DNA of 64,000 nt from Novosphingobium sp. (GCA_024236175.1 JACKKY010000004.1:198501-262500); one strand, 5' to 3'. Positions 52,177 through 60,946 are shown, numbered from the stretch's first letter. Made by a program: numbers and translations. Notes: a model not told the origin generated them from the sequence alone.

Positions 52177-52206
52177 TTTGTCATGCCTGACAAGGCATAA
52201 GACAAA
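52177..52206. promoter_or_regulatory. Nested palindrome upstream of cysJ, candidate operator
   Basis: ATGCCT-GACA-AGGCAT (52183-52198) is a perfect 16-bp dyad, flanked by TTTGTC on the left and GACAAA on the right. It lies about 100 bp before cysJ and would suit a sulfur regulator such as a LysR or CysB-like protein. The rest of the 500-bp gap to the DUF6306 gene shows no gene I trust. Confidence 0.5.
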
Positions 52207-52582
52207 CGAATATTATTGAGCATTCAACGTGATTTTATTCATATAAATTCCGGCACGCCGCATACCGTACGTATGGACGGAACGTCGCCGCCGGGATGAC
52301 GAAGCCGCTTCATTGTCACGAGCGGCGAGGCAGGGGTAGCCGCCGGAACCGTCGTTTCTCCCCTCTCGGTACTCTATGAAATGATGCTTTGCGACGTTGC
52401 TCTAATCGCGCTTAGCCAGGTGCTCGATCAGCTAGGAAGCCCGGTAGAAATCGAGAGAATTCTCGTCGAGGAGATCACGCAATGCTCGGCCCGAACGGTA
52501 ACGATACAGGCCTTTAGACGAACGGCCGAGCAACTCGCCGCGCTTCCTGACGTGCCGATGGATCAGCAAAAATCCGTGACCC

Positions 52583-53077
52583 TCAGGAGTCTGGTTCGGT
52601 ACGGTCCGCCAGAAACGTTTCCACGAGATCGATATTGGCGCGATGCCTGTCCGCCATCTCCTTGAGATCCGTAAACAGGGCATCGTCGCGAATACGTGGC
52701 ATGAGCTTTTCAAGCTTGCGGACCACCCATGCCTGGCCGCGATTGAGGAATGTTAGCCGTTCAAGTGGTTCCGGGATGGCAATGGCCCTCTCGCGAAACG
52801 CGCCAGTCTTGCGCGAGGGAGAGCCACCGAGATGCTGAATTTGCCGCGTGAGCATGCCGCACCAGTGCGCCTCGTCCTTGCGCACACCCTGCATTAACTC
52901 GCGGTAGGCTGCCAGATCCGTAGATTTGCTGCTTTCCAGCGCGACCCGTGCACCCGCGCGCTCGGCTTCAAGCAGTTCGTTCAGTGCCGCCAGTATCTCG
53001 TCACGGTCCGCATAACCCATATAGGTATCGGAAGCCTCTGACTCGAAGCAGACCGGAGAGGAAGGCTCGTTCGTCAT
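52583..53077 (-). CDS. DUF6306 family, ferritin-like helical protein
   Basis: A 164-residue all-helical protein with L-L-E-A-E-R-A-G-A and later D-E-A-H-W-C-G-M-L, giving the E and E-x-x-H pattern of a ferritin-like di-iron bundle, as in the DUF6306 family. A role in iron or oxidative stress is plausible beside the peroxiredoxin and SOD genes. It overlaps the LysR gene end by 4 bp, so both are co-transcribed. Confidence 0.72.
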   Translation of the reverse strand: MTNEPSSPVCFESEASDTYMGYADRDEILAALNELLEAERAGARVALESSKSTDLAAYRELMQGVRKDEAHWCGMLTRQIQHLGGSPSRKTGAFRERAIAIPEPLERLTFLNRGQAWVVRKLEKLMPRIRDDALFTDLKEMADRHRANIDLVETFLADRTEPDS

Positions 53078-53922
53078 ACTGCGATCTTCGCTGCATCATG
53101 AAGGCCAGCACGAATGCGGTCCATGACACCCGGATCCGCCTTGGTCGAATGCACAACATATGCCGAATAGGAGAATTCAGGACTGCCAGGAACCAGAGTC
53201 AGTCGCCCTTCTTCCAGATAGCTGCGAATAAAACCTTTACGGAAATAGCCGCTGCCGCCGGTCGCCAGGATGTATTCGAGTGCTAGCGGGCCATAGCTGA
53301 TCGAAAGTACCGCATTGGGCCGGTCGGGAAAGGCCGCTTGATAGTTGGCGGCGAACTCATCTCCCCAATCGATCTCCACATGATCTTCCGGCGTCAACTC
53401 GGTGGTCGTCGGCGTGGTTCTGGCGAGTACCAGCTTCTCCTCGAACAGCAGCTCGGCAATGACTCCGGGACGGCTTGGGGCCGCATAGATGACTGCGAGG
53501 TCGAGAGACCCGTCCTGCACCTGCCCCATCAGGCGCTCTGATGTGTCGATCTGGGTTCTTATCGCAATTTCAGGACATTCGCGTCGCATCCAAAGGAGCC
53601 AGTGCCGAAGAAGCGGGCTCCAGAGACTGAGTTCGGCGCCGACCGACACAACGGTCTCCCGCCCTGGCGGCAATGCTACGGCGCGTTGCGCACGTGCCCA
53701 AACCTGAACAAGCGTGGTCGCGAAGCGCTGAAACTGCTCACCAGCAGGGGTCAGCTTCGCGCCTGCCTTGTTGCGGATGAAAACTGGCCGGTCGAGCTGC
53801 TCTTCGAGAACTCGGATACGCGCGCTGACTGCGGTCTGGGTGAGATTGAGGTTGGCTGCAGCCCCCACAAAGCTGCCGGTTTTCACGACCTCTAGGAACG
53901 TTCGGGCGATAGCGATATCCAC
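53074..53922 (-). CDS. LysR-type transcriptional regulator
   Basis: A 282-residue LysR protein with the N-terminal helix-turn-helix (G-S-F-V-G-A-A-A-N-L-N-L-T-Q-T-A-V-S-A-R-I) and a substrate-binding domain. It starts with a GTG. It shows no pair of redox cysteines, so it is not a plain OxyR. It is divergent from the peroxiredoxin gene, 459 bp away, and may control it or the DUF6306 gene with which it overlaps. Confidence 0.9.
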   Translation of the reverse strand: MDIAIARTFLEVVKTGSFVGAAANLNLTQTAVSARIRVLEEQLDRPVFIRNKAGAKLTPAGEQFQRFATTLVQVWARAQRAVALPPGRETVVSVGAELSLWSPLLRHWLLWMRRECPEIAIRTQIDTSERLMGQVQDGSLDLAVIYAAPSRPGVIAELLFEEKLVLARTTPTTTELTPEDHVEIDWGDEFAANYQAAFPDRPNAVLSISYGPLALEYILATGGSGYFRKGFIRSYLEEGRLTLVPGSPEFSYSAYVVHSTKADPGVMDRIRAGLHDAAKIAV

Positions 53923-54315
53923 GCAACATAATCCTTCATCTCAAAGCGTAATCAAACTTATATTGGGAATAGATGATAGTCGGCCGATGAATGCCCGACA
54001 AGAAGACAGTGACCAAACTCGCGTGCTGTTTATGAATTGGATCTGCGCATGAAGCCCTTCGGTCCGAGGCGGATCCAACCTCGCGGGTCTCCTGGACGCT
54101 AACTATTTCGCTGGTAGTGGCTGGAGCCGCCGGGCCATCCCCGAACTGAACGCTTCGACAGAATGCGGGAACGTGGTCGCCGCGTCCGTCAGATAGCAAT
54201 GCTTGCGACGTGCTTCAACGGCGCAGCCTTGGTCCGGCAGAGCTCCACCATCTCCAGATGCAAGAGCACACCGATGCGGCAGACAATCCATCAATATTTT
54301 TGTTTTCAACTATAG

Positions 54316-54347
54316 ATAACATTCGCTTGTTTGATCGCGGTGATCAA
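54316..54347 (+). promoter_or_regulatory. Peroxiredoxin promoter element with adjacent dyad
   Basis: ATAACATTCGCTTGTTTG (54316-54333) recurs almost unchanged at 57531, at the same distance from an ATG. It overlaps the dyad TTGATC-N5-GATCAA (54331-54347). The rest of the gap 53923-54381 holds no gene I can support. Confidence 0.55.
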
Positions 54348-54381
54348 TTCACATTGCCAACAAGCTTACAAAGGAGTCTCC

Positions 54382-55023
54382 ATGACCATCCAGCTTGGGC
54401 AGATCGCCCCCGATTTCGAACAGGACAGCACGCACGGCCGCATCCGTTTTCACGACTGGCTCGGATCGAGCTGGGGCGTGCTGTTCAGTCATCCCAAGAA
54501 TTTCACGCCAGTCTGCACGACCGAACTTGGCGAAGTGGCAAAGCTTCGTCCGGAATGGGACAAGCGCAATGTCAAGCCCATCGGTCTTTCGGTCGATCCG
54601 GTCGAAGCGCATCACAAGTGGGAACTCGATATCGAGGAAACGCAGGGTGCAGCGCTCGACTTTCCAATGATAGCAGACCCCGATGCGCGGGTTTCATCAC
54701 TTTACGACATGATCCATCCCGAAAGCGATCCGACCGTCACGGTGCGGTCGGTATTCGTGATCGATCCTTCGAAGAAAATCCGGCTCATCCTGACCTACCC
54801 GCCCAGCACTGGGCGCAACTTTGACGAGATTTTGCGTGCGATCGACAGTCTGCAGCTGACCGACGCGCGCAGTATCGCAACGCCCGTGAACTGGTCGCCA
54901 GGCGAAGAGGTCGTGATTTCACCAAAGGTTTCGGACGAGGAAGCGCAGCGCCAGTTTCCGCAAGGTTTCAGGACTTTGAAGCCATATTTGAGAATGGTCG
55001 ACCTTCAGGCGTCCGGGAACTAG
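54382..55023 (+). CDS. 1-Cys peroxiredoxin (Prx6 type)
   Basis: A 213-residue thioredoxin-fold peroxidase with the peroxidatic Cys45 in F-T-P-V-C-T-T-E-L and the long C-terminal extension of the Prx6 group. No resolving Cys is seen. It reduces peroxides with a thiol donor. An AAGGAG site precedes the ATG at 54382, preferred to the upstream start. The carbonic anhydrase gene begins 5 bp after its stop. Confidence 0.95.
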   Translation: MTIQLGQIAPDFEQDSTHGRIRFHDWLGSSWGVLFSHPKNFTPVCTTELGEVAKLRPEWDKRNVKPIGLSVDPVEAHHKWELDIEETQGAALDFPMIADPDARVSSLYDMIHPESDPTVTVRSVFVIDPSKKIRLILTYPPSTGRNFDEILRAIDSLQLTDARSIATPVNWSPGEEVVISPKVSDEEAQRQFPQGFRTLKPYLRMVDLQASGN

Positions 55024-55028
55024 CGCCC

Positions 55029-55685
55029 TTGGATGAAGTCACGCGCATTCCGAATGCCACACAACCAGACATAGGTCCCAGAGGGCTGTTTGCGCGCAAC
55101 CGCGCCTGGGCGGAGTCCAAGGTTCGCGTCGATCCGACGTTTTTCAGCCGTCTGGTTGGGCAGCAGAAGCCACAATTTTTCTGGATAGGGTGTTCCGACA
55201 GCCGCGTGCCGGCAACCGAGATTGTCGATCTCGATCCCGGGGAGATGTTCGTTCATCGCAACGTCGCCAATCTGGCGGTTGCAGACGATCCCAGTTTCGC
55301 GGCCGCGCTGCAATTTGCCGTGGACGTTCTCGAGGTCCGGCACATAATGATCGTTGGCCATTACGATTGCGGCGGCATCCAGGCGGCGATGGAAAGCGAG
55401 ACCGACGATCCCATCGGACGCTGGCTGAAACCGATCCGCCGGCTGTACCGGGAAGGCGTGCACTGCAAGACCGGCGTCCACCCCGACGCACGAGCGCTTT
55501 GCGAAGCCAATGTCGCTGCCCAGGTTACCACTCTCGCGGCCAATCCGATCGTCCGGAAAGCATGGACAGAGCGTGGCGAACTTACGCTTCACGGCTGGGT
55601 CTATGCGATAGGCGACGGCCTGTTGCACGAAGTCTGCGTTCCGGTTCAGGAAACACCAGACGGCCCTCGGGATAACTGTCGGTAG
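55029..55685 (+). CDS. Beta-class carbonic anhydrase
   Basis: A 218-residue beta-type enzyme with zinc ligands in C-S-D-S-R (Cys55) and H-Y-D-C-G-G (His111, Cys114), and the dyad Asp57-Arg59. It interconverts CO2 and bicarbonate in the cytoplasm. It starts with a TTG only 5 bp after the peroxiredoxin stop, so it is read from that transcript; no ATG fits. Confidence 0.93.
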   Translation: MDEVTRIPNATQPDIGPRGLFARNRAWAESKVRVDPTFFSRLVGQQKPQFFWIGCSDSRVPATEIVDLDPGEMFVHRNVANLAVADDPSFAAALQFAVDVLEVRHIMIVGHYDCGGIQAAMESETDDPIGRWLKPIRRLYREGVHCKTGVHPDARALCEANVAAQVTTLAANPIVRKAWTERGELTLHGWVYAIGDGLLHEVCVPVQETPDGPRDNCR

Positions 55686-55690
55686 CCGAG

Positions 55691-56086
55691 ATGGAGGGAA
55701 CTTTGGCAATTGCAGAGACCGATCTCAACCGTCCTGCCCTGATTGCGGCCGTGGCTGCGTGCGCTCGCGCCCGTGTCGCCGATCGCCAGCTCGACGCCAT
55801 CATCGCACGCGCCGTCTTCCCGACACTCCGTAGTCTACCAGTGCTGGACATAGCCGTCTGGCGTCATGAAGACGGCACACGTGTCCGGGCCCTGCGCTAT
55901 TCGGCCTCGCGACCCGCAGCGACCACTCTTGTCCCGGCAGGCTGCTGGCTGGAAGACGGAGACAATCACGCCGCAAGAGTGTGCGGCGCCGAGGGCGAAT
56001 GGGAAGGCATTCATCCGGTCGAGGAAATAGCGATTTGCATTGCCGCCTTAAGAGCAAGGATCAAGGTGGCTCAATTCCAAGCCTGA
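55691..56086 (+). CDS. Hypothetical protein (131 aa)
   Basis: A soluble Ala-rich helical front, then short strands around D-I-A-V-W-R-H-E-D-G-T and C-W-L-E-D-G-D-N. A TTG at 55703 with a GGAGGG site is an alternative start. No family recognised. It follows the carbonic anhydrase gene closely and belongs to the same run. Confidence 0.55.
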   Translation: MEGTLAIAETDLNRPALIAAVAACARARVADRQLDAIIARAVFPTLRSLPVLDIAVWRHEDGTRVRALRYSASRPAATTLVPAGCWLEDGDNHAARVCGAEGEWEGIHPVEEIAICIAALRARIKVAQFQA

Positions 56087-56184
56087 AATCCAGACTTCCA
56101 GAACCCGACAGAAAAAAGTGTACGGCCAGAAGCTACCTGCTGTTAGCCGGGCCTTATTATCAGCCTTTCCCTCAGAAGTCCGAA

Positions 56185-57153
56185 ATGGCCGCTACGATTG
56201 ATCGACCTCTAATAATGCTGAAAGGCCTCTGGTCGAAGGCCTATATCCTTCTGACCTTCACCGCATTGTCCTGGGCAGGCAATGCGATCGTCGCGCGCGG
56301 CGCTCGCGAACTGGTGCCGCCTGTCGCGCTTGCATTCTGGCGCTGGAGCATTGCCCTTGTCCTGATCCTCCCTTTTGCCTGGCCCCATCTTCGTCGCGAC
56401 AAGAGTGTCATCCTCGCAAACCGGCGCATTCTGGTGTTGCTCGGCATATTGGGCATCGGTGCGTTCAATACGCTTCTTTATACCGGATTGCAGGATACGA
56501 CCGCATTGAACGCGATGCTCGTCCAATCGGCTCAGCCCGCGCTCATCCTGCTTATTGGCGCGGCAATCATGGGAGATCGACCAGGCTGGCGGCAATTTTT
56601 CGGAGCGGCGGTAGCGCTAGCGGGCGTGATTACAATCATCGGCCGCGGTGATCCATCAATCCTGTTGCACCTTCGCCTCAATACCGGCGATCTGATCGTC
56701 GGTGTCGCGGTGATATTCTGGTCGTTCTATTCGGTGATCCTGCGGCGTCGGCCGCCTCTTCATTCCCTGAGTCTGTTTGCCGTCACGCTTCTGATCGGGG
56801 TCCTTATCATCGCTCCCTTTTACGCCTGGGAGATTCTTTCCGGTCGGCGGATCATTGCTGAATTCGATAGCTGGCTGGCGATAGGCTATGTGAGTATTTT
56901 CCCCTCACTGATCGCCTATCTCTTCTTCAATCGTGGCATCGAACTGATCGGTTCGGCGGCAACCGGTATGTACATGAACGTGCTGCCGCTTCTCGGAGCC
57001 GGGTTGGCTATCGTATTCCTCGGAGAAGAACTCTATCTGTTCCATGTAGCGGGCATGGCGTTGATTGTAGGAGGGATACTTTGGGCAGGCCGAGGTCAGG
57101 CACCTCTGGCACACGTTCCCGCGGTGTCAGCTGACCTCTCCGATCGTCCTTGA
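56185..57153 (+). CDS. EamA/DMT-family transporter
   Basis: A 322-residue protein with ten membrane helices in two EamA repeats. The first repeat starts near L-S-W-A-G-N-A-I-V-A-R and the second near V-I-F-W-S-F-Y-S-V-I-L-R. It exports metabolites, amino acids or related compounds. The long upstream frame is not used. It lies 98 bp after the hypothetical gene and may be the end of the peroxiredoxin run. Confidence 0.9.
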   Translation: MAATIDRPLIMLKGLWSKAYILLTFTALSWAGNAIVARGARELVPPVALAFWRWSIALVLILPFAWPHLRRDKSVILANRRILVLLGILGIGAFNTLLYTGLQDTTALNAMLVQSAQPALILLIGAAIMGDRPGWRQFFGAAVALAGVITIIGRGDPSILLHLRLNTGDLIVGVAVIFWSFYSVILRRRPPLHSLSLFAVTLLIGVLIIAPFYAWEILSGRRIIAEFDSWLAIGYVSIFPSLIAYLFFNRGIELIGSAATGMYMNVLPLLGAGLAIVFLGEELYLFHVAGMALIVGGILWAGRGQAPLAHVPAVSADLSDRP

Positions 57154-57530
57154 CGCAAAGCCTTCCGGCATCGATCCACAGGAATCAATTCTCCGCTCGG
57201 TGCAATTGACTGGCTGATTTTTGAAGACCTTCCTTCCGAGCATTTCACTGTTCATTTTAGCGCAGTCACAGTTTCGAGAGGAACTGAAGTGATAATAGCC
57301 CCACTTCAATCCGTGGAAGCTGGCCGGGCCAATGCCAAAATGGCGGCAAGACTTTGCTGCACGGCTAATATGTTCTGCATGCGGCAGCGATTGCAGAACT
57401 GCAGGATCCCGGGCCACCCGGTCGGCGAAGCTGCGTACTGGAAATGATCGCCCTTGCCTGAATTCCCAGAGACGGTCAGCGAGCATCCCACTCCACTTAA
57501 TGACAACATTAATTGTTCCTATAAATAACA
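57154..57530. other. Non-coding stretch
   Basis: I see no convincing gene, repeat or RNA here. A minus-strand frame (57127-57537) has no ribosome site, and its composition is like shadow frames. Confidence 0.5.
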
Positions 57531-57548
57531 ATAACATTCATTTGTTTG
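57531..57548 (+). promoter_or_regulatory. Copy of the peroxiredoxin promoter element
   Basis: ATAACATTCATTTGTTTG lies 65 bp before an ATG, matching 16 of 18 bases of the element that is 66 bp before the peroxiredoxin ATG. It is likely to put the 2OG oxygenase/SOD genes under the same control. Confidence 0.55.
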
Positions 57549-57595
57549 TATTAAAATACTGATGCAAGATGGCAGCATCATCTTGAGGAGCTGTC

Positions 57596-57775
57596 ATGAC
57601 CTTCCAGCTTGGGAAAATACTTCCACCAGCCAGGCGCTGGATCGATGTCAATGCTGGCACGGTAAGCACGAGTGGTCCGAACGAGGTGCGGACGGTACCC
57701 AATTCGAACAATTCTATGACGTTCTGCCTCGTGAGCCTGCGTGCAGAAGCGACCGGGCAAAATGATGACGGATGA
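57596..57775 (+). CDS. Short ORF (59 aa) with a peroxiredoxin-like first seven codons
   Basis: Its opening MTFQLGKILPPA matches the peroxiredoxin start MTIQLGQIAPDF, with 18 of the first 21 bases the same and a GAGGAG ribosome site in front. The rest has no relation to it. It ends inside the 2OG oxygenase start. It may be a leftover from duplication of the peroxiredoxin promoter and start, now acting as a leader for the next gene. Confidence 0.4.
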   Translation: MTFQLGKILPPARRWIDVNAGTVSTSGPNEVRTVPNSNNSMTFCLVSLRAEATGQNDDG

Positions 57776-58595
57776 AACGCGAACGGCTTTAGCCGAGCAG
57801 CCTGATTCAGTTCCGACATCTGCGCTGACCGGGCGGGACCAGTGCTCGGTGACTGAGATCGCAAAACGCCTGAGCGCCGATGGGCTGACATACTTGAGCT
57901 TGCGGAACTGGACCGAATTACTTGGGACAGGCCCCTTCGCCCGTTGGCGCACCCTGACAGAGAGCTGGGACAGCCTGGGCCCGGACATCTGGATGACTGA
58001 CGGTGGCACCTACCGTCGCAGGAACTTCGCAACCTACGCTGTCGAGGAAGAGTCGGTCATTCGAAAGCCGCATCAAGCACACCGTCAGTCTCGCCGCTTC
58101 AACCGACTTACCGGCGGTATGGACAGGTGGTTCTCACCGATTGAACAATCGGTCGGCAGTCACGAACTTATCCTGGCTCTGCTATCAGGCGGGCGCCGGA
58201 TCGCCCGACGGCTGACCGGTCACCGTGCACGCAGATGGCACGCCGAAGTGCACCAGATCCGGATTCAGCCCAATGGTTGCTCACCTGCCTTTCCGACGCC
58301 GGAAGGTCTGCACCGTGATGGCGTGGTTCTCGTCCTGATGATGCTTATCGCCAGATCAAACGTGCGCGGAGGGATTACGCTTGTGGTCAACTCCGGCAGT
58401 GTTGAAGAATTGCAGTTTGATCTCTCCAAACCATGTGAAGGGCTTCTGCTCGACGATCGCAAGGTACTCCACGAAGTAAGCCCTGTGTGGGCACTGGATC
58501 CGTGTCTGCCGGCCCATCGCGATATTCTGTTCCTGACTTTCCGGCCGGATCGGAAACTCAATCACCAACTTCCAGAGGAGACCAGAGATGGCTGA
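57762..58595 (+). CDS. 2-oxoglutarate/Fe(II)-dependent dioxygenase family protein
   Basis: A 277-residue protein resembling the amino-acid hydroxylase group of 2OG-Fe oxygenases. The iron facial triad is H-R-D-G (H-x-D) after E-G-L, with the distal His in V-L-H-E-V-S-P-V, and an R-P-D after F-L-T-F. It would hydroxylate a small molecule using O2 and 2-oxoglutarate. Two ATGs (57762 and 57765) are possible. It overlaps the SOD start by 8 bp. Confidence 0.78.
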   Translation: MMTDETRTALAEQPDSVPTSALTGRDQCSVTEIAKRLSADGLTYLSLRNWTELLGTGPFARWRTLTESWDSLGPDIWMTDGGTYRRRNFATYAVEEESVIRKPHQAHRQSRRFNRLTGGMDRWFSPIEQSVGSHELILALLSGGRRIARRLTGHRARRWHAEVHQIRIQPNGCSPAFPTPEGLHRDGVVLVLMMLIARSNVRGGITLVVNSGSVEELQFDLSKPCEGLLLDDRKVLHEVSPVWALDPCLPAHRDILFLTFRPDRKLNHQLPEETRDG

Positions 58596-59286
58596 AGGAA
58601 GCCCTTTGCCTGTCAAAACTGAATCAGATTCGCTTCCTTCGGAAATTCCGCTGCCACCAACACCATACGGCTATGAGCAGCTCGAACCGTATATATCCGC
58701 GCGGGCAATGACAATTCACCATGGCAAACACCATGCTCGATATGTCGCACAGGTGAACGGGATCCTTGCCGCGCAGCAAATTACCGAGAGATCGCTCGAA
58801 AGAATCCTGCGAGCCGCATATCAGGATGGAGCAAGGGCGCTGTTCAACAACGCTGCGCAAGCCTGGAACCACGCGTTCTTCTGGGAATCCATGAGCAGCT
58901 CGAGATGGCGTCCGGGCGGGCAGCTGGCCAATGCAATAACATCGACATTTGGAAGCTTCGAAAGGCTGGGACAGCGCTTTGTTGCCGAGGGCAAGAGGCA
59001 TTTCGGATCGGGTTGGGTCTGGCTGATGGCGCATCGAAGCGAACTCTCCATAATCACTACTCACGATGCAGCAACGCCGATCGTCGATGAGGCGTTGACC
59101 CCGCTCCTGGCCTGCGACGTCTGGGAACATGCCTACTATCTGGATTACACCCACGACCGCGCTGACTGGCTTGTCGTCTGGTGGGAGCGCCTGGCCAACT
59201 GGCAGTTTGCAGAACGCCAGTACAGCGCCGCGCTCGGATCTGGACAGATCTGGCAATTTCCAACCTTCACCGCTCCGGTCAACTAG
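58588..59286 (+). CDS. sodB: Fe/Mn superoxide dismutase, Fe type likely
   Basis: A 232-residue SOD with metal ligands in I-H-H-G-K-H-H (His44), W-N-H-A-F-F-W (His95) and D-V-W-E-H-A-Y-Y. It has about 25 extra residues at the N-terminus compared with plain bacterial SODs. It dismutates superoxide in the cytoplasm. It follows the 2OG gene with a GAGGAG site and overlap, so it is co-expressed with it. Fe versus Mn is inferred from the A-Q-A-W-N-H pattern. Confidence 0.9.
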   Translation: MAEGSPLPVKTESDSLPSEIPLPPTPYGYEQLEPYISARAMTIHHGKHHARYVAQVNGILAAQQITERSLERILRAAYQDGARALFNNAAQAWNHAFFWESMSSSRWRPGGQLANAITSTFGSFERLGQRFVAEGKRHFGSGWVWLMAHRSELSIITTHDAATPIVDEALTPLLACDVWEHAYYLDYTHDRADWLVVWWERLANWQFAERQYSAALGSGQIWQFPTFTAPVN

Positions 59287-59307
59287 GTCGATGCGAGGTT
59301 ACAACTG

Positions 59308-59547
59308 ATGGGTACGACAACGCTTGTCGCCGTTTATGTCGGACCGGATCGCAAGTCGGCCGAACTGAAGGGGAACCTTCATTTCGCCACTCCACCAGCC
59401 AAGGGTGATAAGGTTGAAGTTGAAGGCCAGTCACTCACGGTTGCAGGAGTCTGGCATACTCCCGGCAACCGTACCCTGGGAGCAAAATATGCAATCCGGA
59501 TCTGGGCTGAGGGAAGAGTCCCCCCTTCGGGGTTGTCAGCGACCTGA
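59308..59547 (+). CDS. Small hypothetical protein (79 aa)
   Basis: A predicted beta-rich protein (V-A-V-Y-V-G-P-D-R-K-S-A-E-L-K-G) without cysteines. No family is recognised. It is 21 bp after sodB on the same strand, so it is likely co-transcribed. Confidence 0.55.
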   Translation: MGTTTLVAVYVGPDRKSAELKGNLHFATPPAKGDKVEVEGQSLTVAGVWHTPGNRTLGAKYAIRIWAEGRVPPSGLSAT

Positions 59548-59888
59548 AACGTCCCGCCATTAGCCCGCTATCGTGAAATGGTCTGGGGACCGTTCTGCAT
59601 TTAGGCAGTTGCGATCACGATCCGCCAATGATGTCTGTCACGTATGAACGGACCGGAACAGCGGGCCACAGCAATAGCTGAATTGACACGATCCAAAGTG
59701 GGCTGCATGGTCTGGAACATGGATAAGATAAATCCGTCGCGCTTTCTCCTCCACGCAGGACAGCTTCTCGCGGGCAACTAGCCCCGGGATCCGGAGCGGC
59801 ATGCCCCCGGAACCCGGGGGACAGGTCTCATTCGCTTGACGCATACATTTCGCAGTCGAGCATTTGCCTATTCTGGAAAGCCATTACC
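59548..59888. other. Non-coding stretch with a strong GC hairpin
   Basis: No gene is supported. 59782-59794 and 59807-59819 pair with one mismatch out of 13, around a 12-nt loop that contains GGCATGCC. There is no T-run after it. It may end the sodB transcript with Rho, or lie in the rnk leader. Confidence 0.5.
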
Positions 59889-60302
59889 ATGACGAGAAGC
59901 AGGGTCGCCAGTCGGCCAGCCATTCATATGATCGACGATGAAGCCGAAGCGCTCACCAACCTGGCCATGAGCGTCGAGGCACGTCTGCCCCAAGTCTGCC
60001 AGTTGCTGCTGGACGAGATTGGACGTGCAAAGTTGCATTCGAGGAACCGGATCGCTCCCGACGTTGTTACCATGCACGCAAGGGTTGCATTCCTCGATGA
60101 AGCCAGCGGCTCCAGTCGCACCGTTCAGCTCGTATATCCGAGGGAAGCGGATATCGCAGAAGACCGGGTGTCGATCCTTACCCTTGTGGGTGCCGGACTG
60201 ATTGGCATGCGCGCCGGACAATCCATCATGTGGCCGGACCGAGGCGGACGTGAACGCCTGCTGACAATCGCCGATGTCACCCGGTCAGAGGAGGTGCGAT
60301 GA
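59889..60302 (+). CDS. rnk: Rnk-like nucleoside diphosphate kinase regulator (GreA/B C-terminal domain)
   Basis: A 137-residue protein. The front is a short helical part (P-A-I-H-M-I-D-D-E-A-E-A-L) and the second half has the FKBP-like GreA/GreB fold (R-T-V-Q-L-V-Y-P-R-E-A-D and S-I-L-T-L-V-G-A-G-L-I-G). Rnk proteins bind RNA polymerase and affect nucleotide pools. It is convergent with the truncated haemoglobin gene across a strong hairpin. Confidence 0.85.
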   Translation: MTRSRVASRPAIHMIDDEAEALTNLAMSVEARLPQVCQLLLDEIGRAKLHSRNRIAPDVVTMHARVAFLDEASGSSRTVQLVYPREADIAEDRVSILTLVGAGLIGMRAGQSIMWPDRGGRERLLTIADVTRSEEVR

Positions 60303-60344
60303 TATCGGTGCACTCCAGGCAGACGTAACTAGCTCGATCTTTGC

Positions 60345-60387
60345 GACAGGTACCGGGAAATCGATAATCTCGGAACCGGTACCTGTC
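60345..60387. terminator. Bidirectional hairpin between convergent rnk and haemoglobin genes
   Basis: GACAGGTACCGG (60345-60356) and CCGGTACCTGTC (60376-60387) are perfect 12-bp arms around a 19-nt loop, placed in the 99-bp gap between two converging genes. A weak T-run follows on the plus strand. Its position and symmetry suit a shared terminator. Confidence 0.65.
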
Positions 60388-60401
60388 ATCGTTTCACGCA
60401 T

Positions 60402-60911
60402 TCAGACATGCGGAAGATCATCTCCCGCCCGACTGCCACGCACACCTCCGCGCTGGACCTCGATACCGGTCAGGAGACTCTGTGCGATGAGATGCGCTTT
60501 TCTGGCTACCAGACTGGTTGCCTCTGGACCAGGTTCCAGATCTCGCAAGGTTTCGTAGAAGATGTTCAGCCACCGCTCAAAGTGAGTTGCATCCAGGCCA
60601 GGGATCAGGATGTGCTTGAGCATCGGATTGCCCGCAAACTCTCCGGAATTGTGGAGTACGGAGCGCCAGAAGGCCTTCATTCGGTCGAGGTGAGACGACC
60701 AGTCACGAACCCTGCTCTCGAATATGGGACCGAGCATGTCGTCGTTGCGAATGCGGGCGTAAAAGCACTCCACGAACTCTGAGATATAGTCACCGGTCAC
60801 GCCGATTCTGAGTGCAGCTTCACGCTTCTCTTGCCTCGCTTTCCGGGCAAATCCATCGGTACTTGTACCGGAACCTCGCTCGCATTCCGCTTGATCGGAA
60901 ACATGGGTCAT
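60402..60911 (-). CDS. Group III truncated haemoglobin
   Basis: A 169-residue 2-on-2 globin of group III type. It has F-Y-A-R-I-R-N-D-D-M-L-G-P-I-F near the N-terminal third, the W-x-x-H pattern D-W-S-S-H-L, and H-F-E-R-W-L with the proximal His. Its promoter carries an NsrR-type palindrome, so it probably responds to nitric oxide and detoxifies NO or related species. An AGGAGG site sits 6 nt before the ATG. Confidence 0.85.
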   Translation of the reverse strand: MTHVSDQAECERGSGTSTDGFARKARQEKREAALRIGVTGDYISEFVECFYARIRNDDMLGPIFESRVRDWSSHLDRMKAFWRSVLHNSGEFAGNPMLKHILIPGLDATHFERWLNIFYETLRDLEPGPEATSLVARKAHLIAQSLLTGIEVQRGGVRGSRAGDDLPHV

Positions 60912-60923
60912 GCAAACCTCCTA

Positions 60924-60946
60924 AAGATACCTTTTGTATATATCTT
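60924..60946. promoter_or_regulatory. NsrR-type operator upstream of the truncated haemoglobin
   Basis: AAGAT-N13-ATCTT, 23 bp in length, matches the known NsrR site layout. It ends 13 bp from the start codon, directly beside the ribosome site, which would block transcription when NsrR is bound. The same layout is found at 61972. Confidence 0.8.

Noticed and set aside
52381..52665. Plus-strand 94-codon frame between cysJ and DUF6306
   Set aside because: It has no ribosome site, overlaps the end of DUF6306 in antisense and has no family pattern.
57127..57537. Minus-strand 136-codon frame after the EamA gene
   Set aside because: No ribosome site, no conserved pattern, and it overlaps the end of the transporter gene.
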